DNA of 64,000 bases from Pictodentalium vernedei (lineage: Eukaryota > Mollusca > Scaphopoda > Dentaliida > Dentaliidae): positions 164,092,453 to 164,156,452 of the forward strand of contig CM062290.1 of NCBI GenBank assembly GCA_031216915.1, in the 5' to 3' direction. Numbering within the stretch: the first letter of the stretch is position 1; every line of letters begins with the position of its first letter. The notes beneath the pieces are model-generated. The model searched no databases. It was not told the DNA's origin and saw only the letters and a program-made list of their open reading frames with translations. This document shows, piece after piece, positions 1 to 8,670 of this stretch. The position numbers and the translations under genes are program-made.

Positions 1-2740
1 GTTAGAACTCGTAATGTCACTTCCCACATCATTCACATCAATATTAACGGATTAATGGCAAAACAACAACAACTACAAGAATACATCAGCGACGAGAATC
101 CAGACATTATCTGTATCAATGAAACCAGGATCAATCCGCAGAAAAAAGTCAACTTCACGAATTACATAATAGTTAGACGCGACCGAAATTCACATGGAGG
201 AGGTGTAGCAATCCTAATCCGCAAAAACATCAAACACAGAATCATAGACACAAGCCGACTTGACAGCGAAACCCTAGCCATCGAAATAACAATAGAAGAA
301 ATGAAAACAACTCTAGTTGCCACCTACAACCCTCCAAACAATCAGCTCAACGAAAACATCTTCAGGCACTTCACAAACAACTTCAGACATTGCCTATTCT
401 TAGGAGACTTCAATGCAACTCACGAATCCTTTGGGTGCCGTAAAACAAATAACAACGGACAGGTACTACTAGACATCACAGATGAACTAAACTTAACGAT
501 CCACAACAACGAAACAGAACCAACTCACTACAGCGACAGAGCAAAGGACTGGGATATCTTGGATCTTGCCCTCACAACACCAACACTCGCAAACAAAATC
601 ACAGAGTGCTACAGAGGAGAAGATATCAGCAGCGACCATCTCCCACTCCACATCAAGATGGGAAGTGACTCACCGAAAACACACCCACCAACCTGGAGAC
701 GAAATCTTCACAAAGCAGACTGGAACAGTTTTCGAGATCTACTCACAGGACAAATTGACGACGACAAAATCCAGACTATAAAAGAAATTGATGAAAACAT
801 CGAGAGACTCCAAGTAGCCACCCTATCAGCACTGGATGAAGCATGTCCACCACAAAAAACCAAGAAAAAAGCCTGGAGAGTATCTGCCAGAACTCTACAG
901 CTGATTAAAATTAAATGAAAAACACGACGGCTGCACCAGAAACACCGTAATCAAGAAGAATTCAGAAACTTGTACAACACACTCAACAAACAAGTCAAAG
1001 AAGCTATCAGACAAGAAAAAGAAAACGCTTGGCAAAATATCACTGAAAAACTAGGAGAACAGAAACTTGATAAAGAATTCTGGAATACTTTCAAAGTATT
1101 AACAGGCAGCACAAACAACGATCCTTCCAAACCCGAAAAACCTCTACTCAAACCTGATGGATCTCTGACAGAAAGCGACTCGGAAAAGGCACAAGTTTTC
1201 GCCTGCAGCCTCCAAAGAATCCATAATACCCACGTCGGGCCAATATTCGATGACACCTTCAAGACCACCGTTGAAACATACATGGAAGAAAATGAAGCAC
1301 TCTTCAAGCCGCTGCAAGATGACACCAATGAGGACACTGACAGCCATGACTTAGTACAAGACTTCACAGTAAACGAAATTAGACACCAACTAAAATCATG
1401 CAAAAATAACTCGGCACCAGGCGAAGACGGCATCGGATACGCCATACTGAAACAAGCACCGACCAAATTCTTCGACAAACTAGCAACAATCTTCAACAGA
1501 TGCCTACAACTAGGATACTTCCCACAATCCTGGAAGAATGCAGTCGGGAAAATGATACCAAAGCCCAACAAAGACGAAAAAGTACCAACAAATCACAGAT
1601 CAATTAGCCTACTTTCCTGTATCGGCAAATTATTTGAGAAAACACTGAACGACAGATTACTAAACCACCTAGAGAACACAAACTTCTTCAATAAATGGCA
1701 AAGAGCTTACAGAAAGGGAAAAGAAGGCATCGAGCACGTAGCACGACTAGCCCAAGACATCAGACTAGGACAAGCAAAAAAATGGATTACTGCAGCTGTA
1801 CTTCTAGACGTCGAAAAGGCATTCGACTCAGTCTGGCATGATGGACTCAGATACAAACTCAGCAACATGAATCTACCACAAAAACTCATCAGAATAATAT
1901 CATCCTTCCTAGACAACAGAACCCTGAAAGTAAAAATAAACAGCGACACTTCTAGACCGGTGAAACTAGAGGCAGGCACACCACAGGGATCGGTCCTCAG
2001 CCCGCTGCTATTCCTAATCTATGTAAATGACCTCCCGGTCAACCCAAGAAACAACGTGGAAGTATCCCAATTTGCTGACGATCTGGGACTCTGGACATCA
2101 CACAAAAGAATCTCCATAATCCAAAAAAGATTACAAGAAACCTTAAACGACATTGAAAAATGGTGCGCGAAATGGAGGATAAAACTTAACAACACAAAGA
2201 CGCAACTAATCCTATTCCACAACAAGCAAAGCGTGCCAAACATCAAAATAACCGTATTCGGAGCAAACGCTGAACAATGCAACGAAGTCAACCTATTGGG
2301 CATCACCCTAGACAAAAAGCTCACCATGCGTAGTCATGGCAAAAGAATTTGCAATGAGGCACGGAAAAGAATCAACCTACTCAAGAGGCTTCGAGGAACA
2401 AACTGGGGCACAAACGCGACAAGACTACTGCAAATCTACCTAGCCTACATCCGTCCAGTACTAGAATACGGTGCAATTATTCTAAAAAAACGCCTGCAAA
2501 TCGACACTTCTAGAAATACAACGAACACAAAACTATGCAATCCGAACAGCACTCATGCTTCCTAGAGACACAGGAATAAATTATCTCCACGAAACCGCAA
2601 ACATCCCAACTATCATGGAACGCTATGCCGACCTCCAACAAAAGACCATCAACAGACTAAAAGATAGCCCACTATTCGAGGAACTAACAACAAGAACACA
2701 ACTTCTGGAAAACGGAAAAACCAAATCCCTCTTAGGATGA
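1..2740 (+). pseudogene. LINE A ORF2: Jockey-type endonuclease-reverse transcriptase, left edge cut
   Basis: ORF2 of a non-LTR retrotransposon: it nicks genomic DNA and copies its own RNA at the nick. The frame is already open at base 1 and reads the endonuclease start block (INGL) before the first ATG at 55, so the gene begins outside the window. Endonuclease blocks in order are CINET, GGGVAIL, GDFNATH, DILDLAL and SSDHLPL. A TGA at 916-918 interrupts the frame, which continues unchanged into the RT. RT blocks are ISLLSCIGKLFE, LLDVEKAFDSVWHDGL, GTPQGSVLSPLLF and the catalytic FADD. An indel in the A7 run at 2484-2490 moves the last 80 codons (LPRDTGINYLHE) to another frame, ending at TGA 2740. 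One nonsense codon and one homopolymer frameshift make it a pseudogene as assembled. Close relatives are the RT genes at 55128 and 59413. The Jockey superfamily assignment comes from these blocks. Confidence 0.9.
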
Positions 2741-2743
2741 ACT

Positions 2744-2812
2744 CGACAACTTGGCAGTGGTAGTACCTCTCAGGGAAGTAAAACTTCCCACATTGGTCCA
2801 CGCCGGTCGAAG
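2744..2812 (+). other. Structured motif M1
   Basis: GGTAGTACCT is followed by a perfect 7-bp hairpin, GGGAAGT at 2773-2779 and ACTTCCC at 2783-2789 with an AAA loop, then CACATTGGTCC. GTGG before the core can pair with CCAC after it. Confidence 0.75.
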
Positions 2813-3012
2813 GGTTAATCCCGAGATGCCATATAACAACAACTCAAACAACAACAACGGTCTAATCCCCTAACCAACGAGAACTGCAGCACAAAGGAAA
2901 TTCAACATCACGACAAAGAGCCAAAAAGATCAGGACAGAAAAGGCCTCACCAGAACTACGCCACCAGACTAAAAGACATCCCTATTATAACAAAATCCAT
3001 CTAAGAATGAAC

Positions 3013-3085
3013 TCAGCAACTTGGCAGTGGTAGTACCTCTCAGGGAAGCAAGCTTCTCACATTGGTCCACGTCAGTTGGAGGGTT
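3013..3085 (+). other. Structured motif M2
   Basis: Same core as M1. The hairpin is GGGAAG (3043-3048), loop CAAG, then CTTCTC. The outer arms are CAAC and GTTG around GTGG/CCAC. The last stem pair differs from M1, with C-G replacing T-A. Confidence 0.75.
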
Positions 3086-3409
3086 CAATCTAAGATGCCT
3101 CCAAGCCAATAAGTCAGAACAAGAACAACAGCAAATCAGAAGAACAGCAACACAATTCTAGACAAATCCTGAAATGCAATACAATCGACAACACAACACC
3201 GGTCTAATACCAAACCAACAACAGCGAACAAGGACCACATCACAGAGGTCTAATACCAAACCAACAATACCGAACAAGGACTACACCACAAAGGAAACTC
3301 AACATCACGACAGTAAAGCCATACACAACAGAAACGCAAGCCCAAACCAGAACTACGTCATCAGACTAATAAAACATCCCTATAAAAAGAAAAACCCTTC
3401 TCAGAATGA

Positions 3410-3482
3410 ACCCAACTACTCGGCAGTGGTAGCACCTCTCAGGGAAGCAAGCTTCTCACATTGGTCCACGTCAGTAGGAAGG
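3410..3482 (+). other. Structured motif M3
   Basis: Core is GGTAGCACCT. The inner hairpin is as in M2, while the outer arms are CTAC and GTAG in place of CAAC and GTTG. This is a compensatory change that keeps the outer stem. Confidence 0.75.
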
Positions 3483-3796
3483 TTCAACCTGAGATGCCTC
3501 CAAGCCAATAAACGAGAACAACAACAATAAGAGCAAATCAGAAGATGAACAACACAGTCCCAGACAAATGCCAATGAACACCAGCATTCGGAGACATAAC
3601 GCCCTCAGAACCAACAATCTAGAATAGGACCAAGAGCAGCGAATCAGAAGAACGACAATGGAAATACACCAGCAGACCAAAACATCACCAAAAAATCGGA
3701 AGATCCAACCACCAACTTCAACACTGGAAAAAGGCCCACAAAACTACAAAGGAACAACACATGACGCAAAACCAGTAAACCAGACATAGCTGGATT

Positions 3797-3866
3797 TCAA
3801 AAAGACAGTGGTAGTACCTCTCAGGGAGGACTTGCTCCTCTCACATTGGTCCACGTCCTTTGAGAC
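3797..3866 (+). other. Structured motif M4
   Basis: Core GGTAGTACCT. The inner stem is GGGAGGA with TCCTCTC, with changes on both arms relative to M1-M3. The outer arms AAAG and CTTT also pair. The following CTCAGCTCG does not resemble M1-M3, so only the folded part is conserved. Confidence 0.7.
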
Positions 3867-3989
3867 TCAGCTCGTCAAAATAAAAAGGAACCAAAGACTG
3901 CACCCCTGCCAACCGAGACGTCAGACAACTAGGAGAAGATTGAAGAAAATAAAAAACTCGACTCAAGCGGAAGATCAAAAATCACAAGG

Positions 3990-4080
3990 TGGGATGAAGG
4001 GACCTCCATTAGGTCCGAGCCTCCCGGGCCCCAAAAGGCCCACTCCGGCCTACGGCCGGATAACCACAAATCGACTCTCC
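3990..4080 (+). other. LINE A 3' terminal structure (T0) and junction
   Basis: Short hairpins end with CCGGC-C(TACG)G-CCGG, a UNCG-type tetraloop stem. AACCACAAATCGA and the CTCTCC junction word at 4075-4080 follow. It occupies the same place as the C(TTCG)G hairpin that closes the later units, so it is read as the divergent terminus of the same RNA signal. Confidence 0.55.
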
Positions 4081-4150
4081 AGCCTTTTTCTCCATTCATC
4101 ATTCGCACCTCTGAACTCAGGGTGCGAGCATCCTAATTAGAATCTCAATT

Positions 4151-4978
4151 ATGGAAACACTGGAACTACCAGCGCGACTGAAGAAAACGATAGCAGCTCT
4201 GGGCATCTCTTGCCCTGTCACCTGGACTACCCACGAGACAGGCAAGAGCGTCCATCTGTCTCTTGAGTTCAAGATCGAGGAAGATAAGAAATCACCACCC
4301 TACTCGGGGAGAGGTAGTACCTTTGATGAGAGGATCCCCTCTCACACTGGTCCTCACCCGAGTAGGTCTGGAGGCCCTGAAAAGAGAAAGAGAAAAAAGA
4401 AGAGCCTGTCCACCAAGCGGAGGGATTCCCGACGCTTGGAAGCATTCCTGGAGATGAAGAAAGAGAAAGGTGAGGAAAAGAAAGAGCCAGAGGCGGCCAC
4501 CACTTCCCCTCCCACTCCCACAGACAGCCCCATCCAAATGCCGGCTTCCCAGTCGGTATTGTCGGATGTGGAAGAGTCTGTGGAGACTGAGGTGGAAATG
4601 GAAGCTGCCCTCTCGCCTCTTCCTGATCCCCACTCGCCTCTTCCTTCTAAACCAGAATGCCAGGACGCGGACGACAGAATAGAGAACATCTTACGGGAAC
4701 ACGAGATACAAGGGGTACTTCACAGGCAAAAGATGGACAGGCAGTACGAAGAATTCCTCCAAAAAGTCGAAGAAGCCCAAAAACTAATAGACGCCAGAAA
4801 TCAACAACAACAAAAGACTCAGCAATCACCCACAACCACTCCAGACTCGGCTAGGACCAGACCATACAAAACTCAGCAACCACCATCAGGCAGCCCACCA
4901 ACAACACCAACTACCACTGTCTCTCCTTCCAAACCTCCACCTCTGAAAAAGAAGCAGAAAAGACACAAGCGCCGCTAA
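4151..4978 (+). CDS. U protein, copy 1 (unrecognised, proline-rich and basic)
   Basis: 275 codons, starting at the ATG that aligns with the other U copies (METLELPARLKK). I do not recognise the family. Layout: a conserved N-terminal block of about 45 residues (LPARLKKTIAALGISCP); a stretch SGRGSTFDERIPSHTGPHP that is the translation of RNA motif M5; a strongly basic block with RKRKKKS and RRDSRRLEAF; an acidic, Pro/Ser-rich middle (PTPTDSP, SPLPDPHSPLP); a Q-rich region that is probably coiled; and a basic tail KKKQKRHKRR like a nuclear localisation or nucleic-acid-binding tail. There are no zinc knuckles. A gag-like RNA-binding role is inferred only from its charge and its place in a retroelement. 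Confidence 0.75.
   Translation: METLELPARLKKTIAALGISCPVTWTTHETGKSVHLSLEFKIEEDKKSPPYSGRGSTFDERIPSHTGPHPSRSGGPEKRKRKKKSLSTKRRDSRRLEAFLEMKKEKGEEKKEPEAATTSPPTPTDSPIQMPASQSVLSDVEESVETEVEMEAALSPLPDPHSPLPSKPECQDADDRIENILREHEIQGVLHRQKMDRQYEEFLQKVEEAQKLIDARNQQQQKTQQSPTTTPDSARTRPYKTQQPPSGSPPTTPTTTVSPSKPPPLKKKQKRHKRR
4300..4366 (+). other. Structured motif M5 inside U coding sequence
   Basis: The outer stem CTACTCGGG pairs exactly with CCCGAGTAG (4357-4365). Inside are GAGAGGTAGTACCT, the hairpin TGAGAGG/CCTCTCA, and CACTGGTCCTC. The whole fold lies in the U reading frame. Confidence 0.8.
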
Positions 4979-5034
4979 CAACCCACAACTTCTCCTCCTT
5001 TACCACGGTCTGACACTTTGAAATTCTACAGCTA

Positions 5035-5114
5035 ATGAGGGTCGAAAGGGGCTTGCCCTCCAAATCGTCCCTGCGCGCCTTCGGCGCGGAAAACCATTCG
5101 ATTTGATACTCTCC
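5035..5114 (+). other. 3' terminal structure T1
   Basis: GAGGGTCGAAAGGGGCTTG, then CGTCCCTGCG, then the hairpin GCGCGC-C(TTCG)G-CGCG, then AACCATTCGATTTGAT and CTCTCC at 5109-5114. AGGG at the start can pair with CCCT before the tetraloop hairpin. Confidence 0.7.
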
Positions 5115-5177
5115 AGCTATATAAGTAAAAATTTAAAATTAAACTAACCTATATAAGGCCACTTCCAGCGAAGGACA

Positions 5178-5228
5178 CAACAGGAAAGAAACACCCTCGG
5201 GTGTGGTCTAGTGTGCTAGACCTGTTAC
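5178..5228 (+). other. Double hairpin block in LINE C-type 3' UTR
   Basis: ACACCC-TCG-GGTGT is followed by GGTCTAG-TGTG-CTAGACC, two perfect short stems. LINE C itself carries this block twice, near 54796-54850 and 54963-55015 on the minus strand. Confidence 0.6.
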
Positions 5229-5330
5229 CGTCCCGCTGCAAACTAGGAAGTTCAGCTCACTTAAAACGCTCGCGATCCCCTACACCTTAAAACTAAATAG
5301 TAAATAGGGAACGATTGGGGTCCCAAGCAC

Positions 5331-5393
5331 GAGAGTATGTTACTGCTCTTACGAATGTAAAGATTCGTGCATTTCATACTCTCCCCCATAGCG
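5331..5393 (+). other. GAGAGTATG hairpin, copy 1
   Basis: The terminal stem GAGAGTATG/CATACTCTC encloses a second stem CGAAT/ATTCG. It is repeated at 5423-5475, and twice in LINE C at about 54557-54615 and 54651-54706 on the minus strand. Confidence 0.65.
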
Positions 5394-5422
5394 ACAAGCA
5401 CACACACAGCACAACACCACAC

Positions 5423-5475
5423 GAGAGTATGTTACTGCTCTTACGAATGTAAAGATTCGTGCATTCCATACTCTC
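5423..5475 (+). other. GAGAGTATG hairpin, copy 2
   Basis: Near-identical second copy of the hairpin at 5331, separated from it by a CA-rich spacer. The duplication is also present in the minus-strand relative, so it predates this insertion. Confidence 0.65.
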
Positions 5476-6007
5476 CACACACACACAGCAGACACCACAA
5501 GGACACGCAACTAAAGAGGTGCTACTTTTATCTTTACAGTTTACATATTCTAACGAAAACTAATTCTACCTTCTTCTTTTAAGCAGGTACACAGAAGATG
5601 TTTTTTTTTTTTACCAGCACCCCAATAACCGCTACAGACAGTCTAACCGGTATGGAAACAGTCACCCCCACGGTTCCTGAACATCCTCCGCTCCATCCCT
5701 AAAAGTGGTCAACCACTTTAAGGGAGGCGAGCGTTGGTCCTGCGTCCCGCCTCTGCCCCTTTTTGTAAGCGCATTGTGCATCTTTTTGTCCCAACCCAAT
5801 AGGATTACAATGCAGGCCTGCCCCCGAACCAGGGAAGTTCGGGTCTTCTTCTTGGTGGTCCCCGAAAGGGGTCGTTGTTGTTTCCTTCAAAAGACATCCT
5901 ATCTAACAGAGACAGCCTGAGGCAGATTATACTTGCCAGTGATGGCCATCACTCAATATCATCTCCGAAGTGGCAGACTATACTTGCCTGAAAATCCAGA
6001 CCGACTG

Positions 6008-6076
6008 CGCCCTCGGGGAGAGGTAGTACCTTTGTGAGAGGACCCAACCCCTCACACTGGTCCTCACCCGAGGGTT
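6008..6076 (+). other. Structured motif M6
   Basis: Outer stem CCCTCGGG/CCCGAGGG, core GGTAGTACCT, inner arms GTGAGAGG and CCCCTCAC with one mismatch. Here the motif sits in a noncoding UTR. Confidence 0.75.
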
Positions 6077-6190
6077 CACCCGACATCAGTCAAAGAGACC
6101 ATCACGACGCCGCAACCGGTGACACCTGCCGAGTACCTGAACCTGTTCCTCCTTCAACACGAGTAGACATGTGGAAATTAGTCACTTACA

Positions 6191-6280
6191 GTCAAAGAGG
6201 GTCGAAAGGGGCTTGCTCCCCATATCGTCCCTGCGCGCCTTCGGCGCGTTAAACCATTCCATTCGATTCTTCTACTCTCC
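6191..6280 (+). other. 3' terminal structure T2 and junction
   Basis: GAGGGTCGAAAGGGGCTTG, a GGGG/CCCC stem, CGTCCCTGCG, the TTCG tetraloop hairpin, then ACCATTCCATTCGATTC and CTCTCC at 6275-6280. Confidence 0.7.
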
Positions 6281-6336
6281 AGCCATTTTCGCACCTCTGA
6301 ACTCAGAGTGCGAGCATCCTAATTAACACCATAATT

Positions 6337-7134
6337 ATGGAAACACTGGAACTACCAGCGCGACTGAAGAGAACAATAGCAGCTCTGGGCATCTCTTGCC
6401 CTGTCACCTGGACTGTCCGGGAGACAGGCAAGAGAGTCCATCTGAACTTGGAGTTCGTCATTGATGAGCACAACACCACCACACCTTCTTCGGGGAGAGG
6501 TAGCACCTTTTGTGAGAGGAACCCCCCTCACACTGGTCCTCACCCGAAGAAGCCTGGACCTGGCCCTGAAAAGAAGAAGATCAAGAAGAAGAAGAAGAGT
6601 CCGTCCACCAAGCGCCGGGATTCCAGGCGCTTGGAGGCCTTCCGGAATAGGAAGAAAGAGGTGAGCGAGAGGATGGAGGTCCTGGGGGCAGCTGCCAGTT
6701 CCCCTCCTAGTCCCACTAGTACACCCAACCAACTGCCAGCTCCTGATCAGGTACTGTTGGATGAGGAACATCTGGTGGAGACTGAGGAGGAACCGGAGGT
6801 TGCCTTTTCACCACCTCCCACCCCTCAATCCCCACTTCCTTCTATACCGGACAGCCCGGGTGAGTCAATCTCAGCAACACAGCCACCTAAATCTGCAGTC
6901 ACCACCGAAGAATTAAGGAAAATAAGAGAGATGGCAAGACGAGCAATTGAGATGGGAAACCGAATCGCCTCCGAAACTCAGGAGTTCAGGGAACAATCCA
7001 AGGCAGATCTCAAAAAGAAATTAGACGCAATCCATTCACCAAACTCAACACTAAACTCAACATCGTCGATTTCCACATCACAATCTCAACCACCTCCAAA
7101 GAAAAACAGCCGGAAGAAGCCTAGACGGGGTTAA
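6337..7134 (+). CDS. U protein, copy 2
   Basis: 265 codons, same family and start as the ORF at 4151 (METLELPARLKR). The N-terminal block, the motif-M segment (SGRGSTFCERNPPHTGPHP), the basic block with KKKIKKKKKSPSTKRRDSRR, the acidic Pro-rich middle and the basic tail KKNSRKKPRRG are all present. The segment after the Pro-rich part (EELRKIREMARRAIEMG) is helical in character and differs from copy 1, so this zone diverges fastest. No stop or frameshift. Function unknown. Confidence 0.75.
   Translation: METLELPARLKRTIAALGISCPVTWTVRETGKRVHLNLEFVIDEHNTTTPSSGRGSTFCERNPPHTGPHPKKPGPGPEKKKIKKKKKSPSTKRRDSRRLEAFRNRKKEVSERMEVLGAAASSPPSPTSTPNQLPAPDQVLLDEEHLVETEEEPEVAFSPPPTPQSPLPSIPDSPGESISATQPPKSAVTTEELRKIREMARRAIEMGNRIASETQEFREQSKADLKKKLDAIHSPNSTLNSTSSISTSQSQPPPKKNSRKKPRRG
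6485..6553 (+). other. Structured motif M7 inside U coding sequence
   Basis: The outer stem CTTCTTCGGG pairs with CCCGAAGAAG. Both arms have changed relative to M5 and M8 while pairing is kept. Core is GGTAGCACCT. Confidence 0.8.
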
Positions 7135-7202
7135 GCCACCTCCCTCCTTCCTTTTCCTCCTCCACCGCGCCTTGACATCCTACAACAACAACAAACAACT
7201 AA

Positions 7203-7282
7203 CGAGGGTCGAAAGGGGCTTGTCCTCCAAATCGTCCCTGCGCGCCTTCGGCAAGTCAAACCATTTCGTTCGGGATCTCTCC
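7203..7282 (+). other. 3' terminal structure T3 and junction
   Basis: Same layout as T2, but the tetraloop hairpin's 3' arm is damaged (CCTTCGGCAAG). CTCTCC is at 7277-7282. Confidence 0.65.
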
Positions 7283-7325
7283 AGCCGCCACATCATTCAC
7301 ACATTCACACTTCTGACTTCAGAGT

Positions 7326-8165
7326 GTGAACACCTTGATTGAAATGGAAAACCTGGAATTACCAGCTCGTCTGAAGAAAGCCATCTCAGCTCTGGGCGTC
7401 TCTTGTCCCATCTCCTGGACTATCCAGGAAATAGGCAAGAGCGTCCATCTGAATATGGAATTTAAAGTAGAAGAAAACATCACTACACCACCCTCCTCGG
7501 GGAGAGGTAGTACCTTTGATGAGAGGATCCCCTCTCACACTGGTCCTCACCCGAGGAGGTCAGGAGGCCCTGAAAAGAAGAAAAGGAAAAAGAGTCCATC
7601 AACCAGGCGCAGGAATTCGCGTCGCCTGGAGGCTTTCCTGGATAAGAAGAAAGAGGTGAGCGAGGGGGTGGAGGTTCCGGAAGCAGCCACCAGTTCCCCT
7701 CCCAATCCTACAGGCACACCCAACCAACTACCAGCTCCCCAGATGGCACAGTTGGATGAGGAACGTCCTGTAGAGATTGAGGAGGAACTGGAAGTAGCTT
7801 TTTCGCCACTTCCCACCCCTCACTCCCCTCTTCCTTCGTTCTCGGACAGCCAGGACAAGGAGGAACTAACACCAAAACAACCTTCACCAGCTTCACAGAC
7901 AACCTCTAAAGAACATTCAGACATGACAAAAGCGCTATTAGAAACCCGGCAATTCTTGGCTGAATGCAAAGAATTCAATAAACGCAGCGAAGAAAGGGAC
8001 AGACGATCCGAAGAAATCGATAGACTCAAGAAGGAATTCATCAACAGACAAAGACAACTGACAGACACAGCTAATCACTCAACAACTCCAACCATCACTT
8101 CCACGGTCTCTCCATCACAGCCACCTCCTCAAAAGAAGTCACGACGAAAGAACAAACGCGGATAA
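7326..8165 (+). CDS. U protein, copy 3
   Basis: 279 codons as an open frame. The family start is probably the second methionine (MENLELPARLKK, codon 7). It has the same domain order as copies 1 and 2. The zone before the tail holds a charged predicted coiled coil (RSEERDRRSEEIDRLKKEF). The basic tail is KKSRRKNKRG. The frame is intact, so three tandem copies all keep long open frames despite sequence divergence, which suggests the product was needed for mobility until recently. Confidence 0.75.
   Translation: MNTLIEMENLELPARLKKAISALGVSCPISWTIQEIGKSVHLNMEFKVEENITTPPSSGRGSTFDERIPSHTGPHPRRSGGPEKKKRKKSPSTRRRNSRRLEAFLDKKKEVSEGVEVPEAATSSPPNPTGTPNQLPAPQMAQLDEERPVEIEEELEVAFSPLPTPHSPLPSFSDSQDKEELTPKQPSPASQTTSKEHSDMTKALLETRQFLAECKEFNKRSEERDRRSEEIDRLKKEFINRQRQLTDTANHSTTPTITSTVSPSQPPPQKKSRRKNKRG
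7491..7560 (+). other. Structured motif M8 inside U coding sequence
   Basis: The outer stem CCTCCTCGGG pairs with CCCGAGGAGG. The inner hairpin is TGAGAGG/CCTCTCA. Compared with M5 and M7 this is a third base combination in the same outer stem. Confidence 0.8.
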
Positions 8166-8227
8166 GCTGCTTCCTACGCCTTGCCTCCTTTACCACGCTC
8201 AGAACATAACCAAAACATTATACAGCT

Positions 8228-8307
8228 AACGAGGGTCGAAAGGGGCTTGTTCCCCATACCGCCCCTGCGCGCCTTCGGCGCGCAAAATCATTTCGTTCGA
8301 CCTCTCC
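8228..8307 (+). other. 3' terminal structure T4 and junction
   Basis: GAGGGTCGAAAGGGGCTTG, GGGG/CCCC, CGCCCCTGCG, the TTCG hairpin GCGCGC/GCGCGC, TCATTTCGTTCGA, then CTCTCC at 8302-8307. Confidence 0.7.
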
Positions 8308-8639
8308 AGCCACCTCAGACCAAACTCGACATCATGATACAAATGGCCAAGGAAGCATTAGAGGACGGAAGAAGAACAATAGAGCGAACTCGATATCTAG
8401 ATCCAACACCGCCACCTAAATCACCATCTCAACCATCACCATCTCAACCACCTCCCAAGAAAAAGAGCCGTAAGAAACACAGACGGGGATAAGCTACCTC
8501 CTTCCAACATTTTCCTCCTTCAACACGCCTAGACATGTGACAGCCATCATATACAGCCACCGAGGGTCGAAAGGGGCTTGGCCCCCATATCGTCCCTGCG
8601 CGCCTTCGGCGCGCGAAATCATTTCATTTCGTACTCTCC
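8302..8639 (+). mobile_element. U unit 5, strongly 5'-truncated
   Basis: The last array unit keeps only the 3' third of U: the end of the ORF (basic tail KKKSRKKHRRG, stop at 8490-8492) and terminal structure T5 (about 8560-8632), followed by CTCTCC at 8634-8639. The ATG of the FLYWCH gene lies 31 bp further on. Truncation from the 5' end is typical of LINE-type insertion. Confidence 0.7.
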
Positions 8640-8670
8640 TCATAGCCTCTGGTGTGCTAGGAGTCCTAAC

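Larger units (their letters stand above)
2741..4074 (+). repeat. LINE A 3' UTR with four tandem structured units
   Basis: Noncoding tail of LINE A between the ORF2 stop and the CTCTCC junction. It contains four copies of a stem-loop motif (M1-M4, listed separately). Between M1, M2 and M3 lie similar A/C-rich spacers repeating words such as GGTCTAATACC, CAACATCACGAC and AACTACG. The tail therefore grew by duplication of units of roughly 270-400 bp. Tandemly repeated 3' UTRs are known in some Jockey-clade elements such as Drosophila HeT-A; the parallel is an inference. No ORF of note is present. Confidence 0.75.
4075..5108 (+). mobile_element. U unit 1 (non-autonomous ORF-bearing retroelement)
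   Basis: One unit of the head-to-tail array, running from one CTCTCC junction to the next. Its order is: a leader with an imperfect hairpin (TTCGCACCTCTGA with TCAGGGTGCGAG, about 4096-4130), the U ORF at 4151-4978, a short 3' UTR, and terminal structure T1. The unit lacks any reverse transcriptase. Because its 3' end matches that of the Jockey-type LINEs nearby, I infer it is copied by their enzyme. Confidence 0.65.
5109..6274 (+). mobile_element. 5'-truncated LINE C-type 3' UTR unit
   Basis: The second array unit has no ORF of its own. From about 5150 to 6268 it matches, in inverse orientation, the 3' UTR of LINE C at 53782-54870: the AACACCCTCGGGTG hairpin block, the GAGAGTATG hairpins, the block around CTAAAAGTGGTCAACCAC, motif M and the terminal structure, all in the same order. 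It is therefore a LINE C-family insertion truncated to its 3' UTR. Short open frames here translate shared UTR and are not taken as genes. Confidence 0.75.
6275..7276 (+). mobile_element. U unit 3
   Basis: Third array unit, about 1.0 kb: a leader hairpin TTCGCACCTCTGA/TCAGAGTGCGAG, the U ORF at 6337-7134, and terminal structure T3 with CTCTCC at 7277. The leader closely matches that of unit 1. Confidence 0.65.
7277..8301 (+). mobile_element. U unit 4
   Basis: Fourth array unit: a leader with ACACTTCTGACTTCAGAGTGT hairpin arms, the U ORF at 7326-8165, and terminal structure T4 ending at the next CTCTCC (8302). Confidence 0.65.

Noticed and set aside
5699-6252. Short frames in the LINE C-type UTR, also seen at 53785-54338
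   Set aside because: Conservation between the two copies is explained by shared UTR. Motif M and T lie inside them and no protein signal is visible.
2744-7560. Hammerhead or HDV-type ribozyme in motif M
   Set aside because: TGATGAG occurs in some copies, but the rest of the hammerhead core (GAAA and cleavage triplet in place) is missing, and no HDV double pseudoknot could be drawn by eye.
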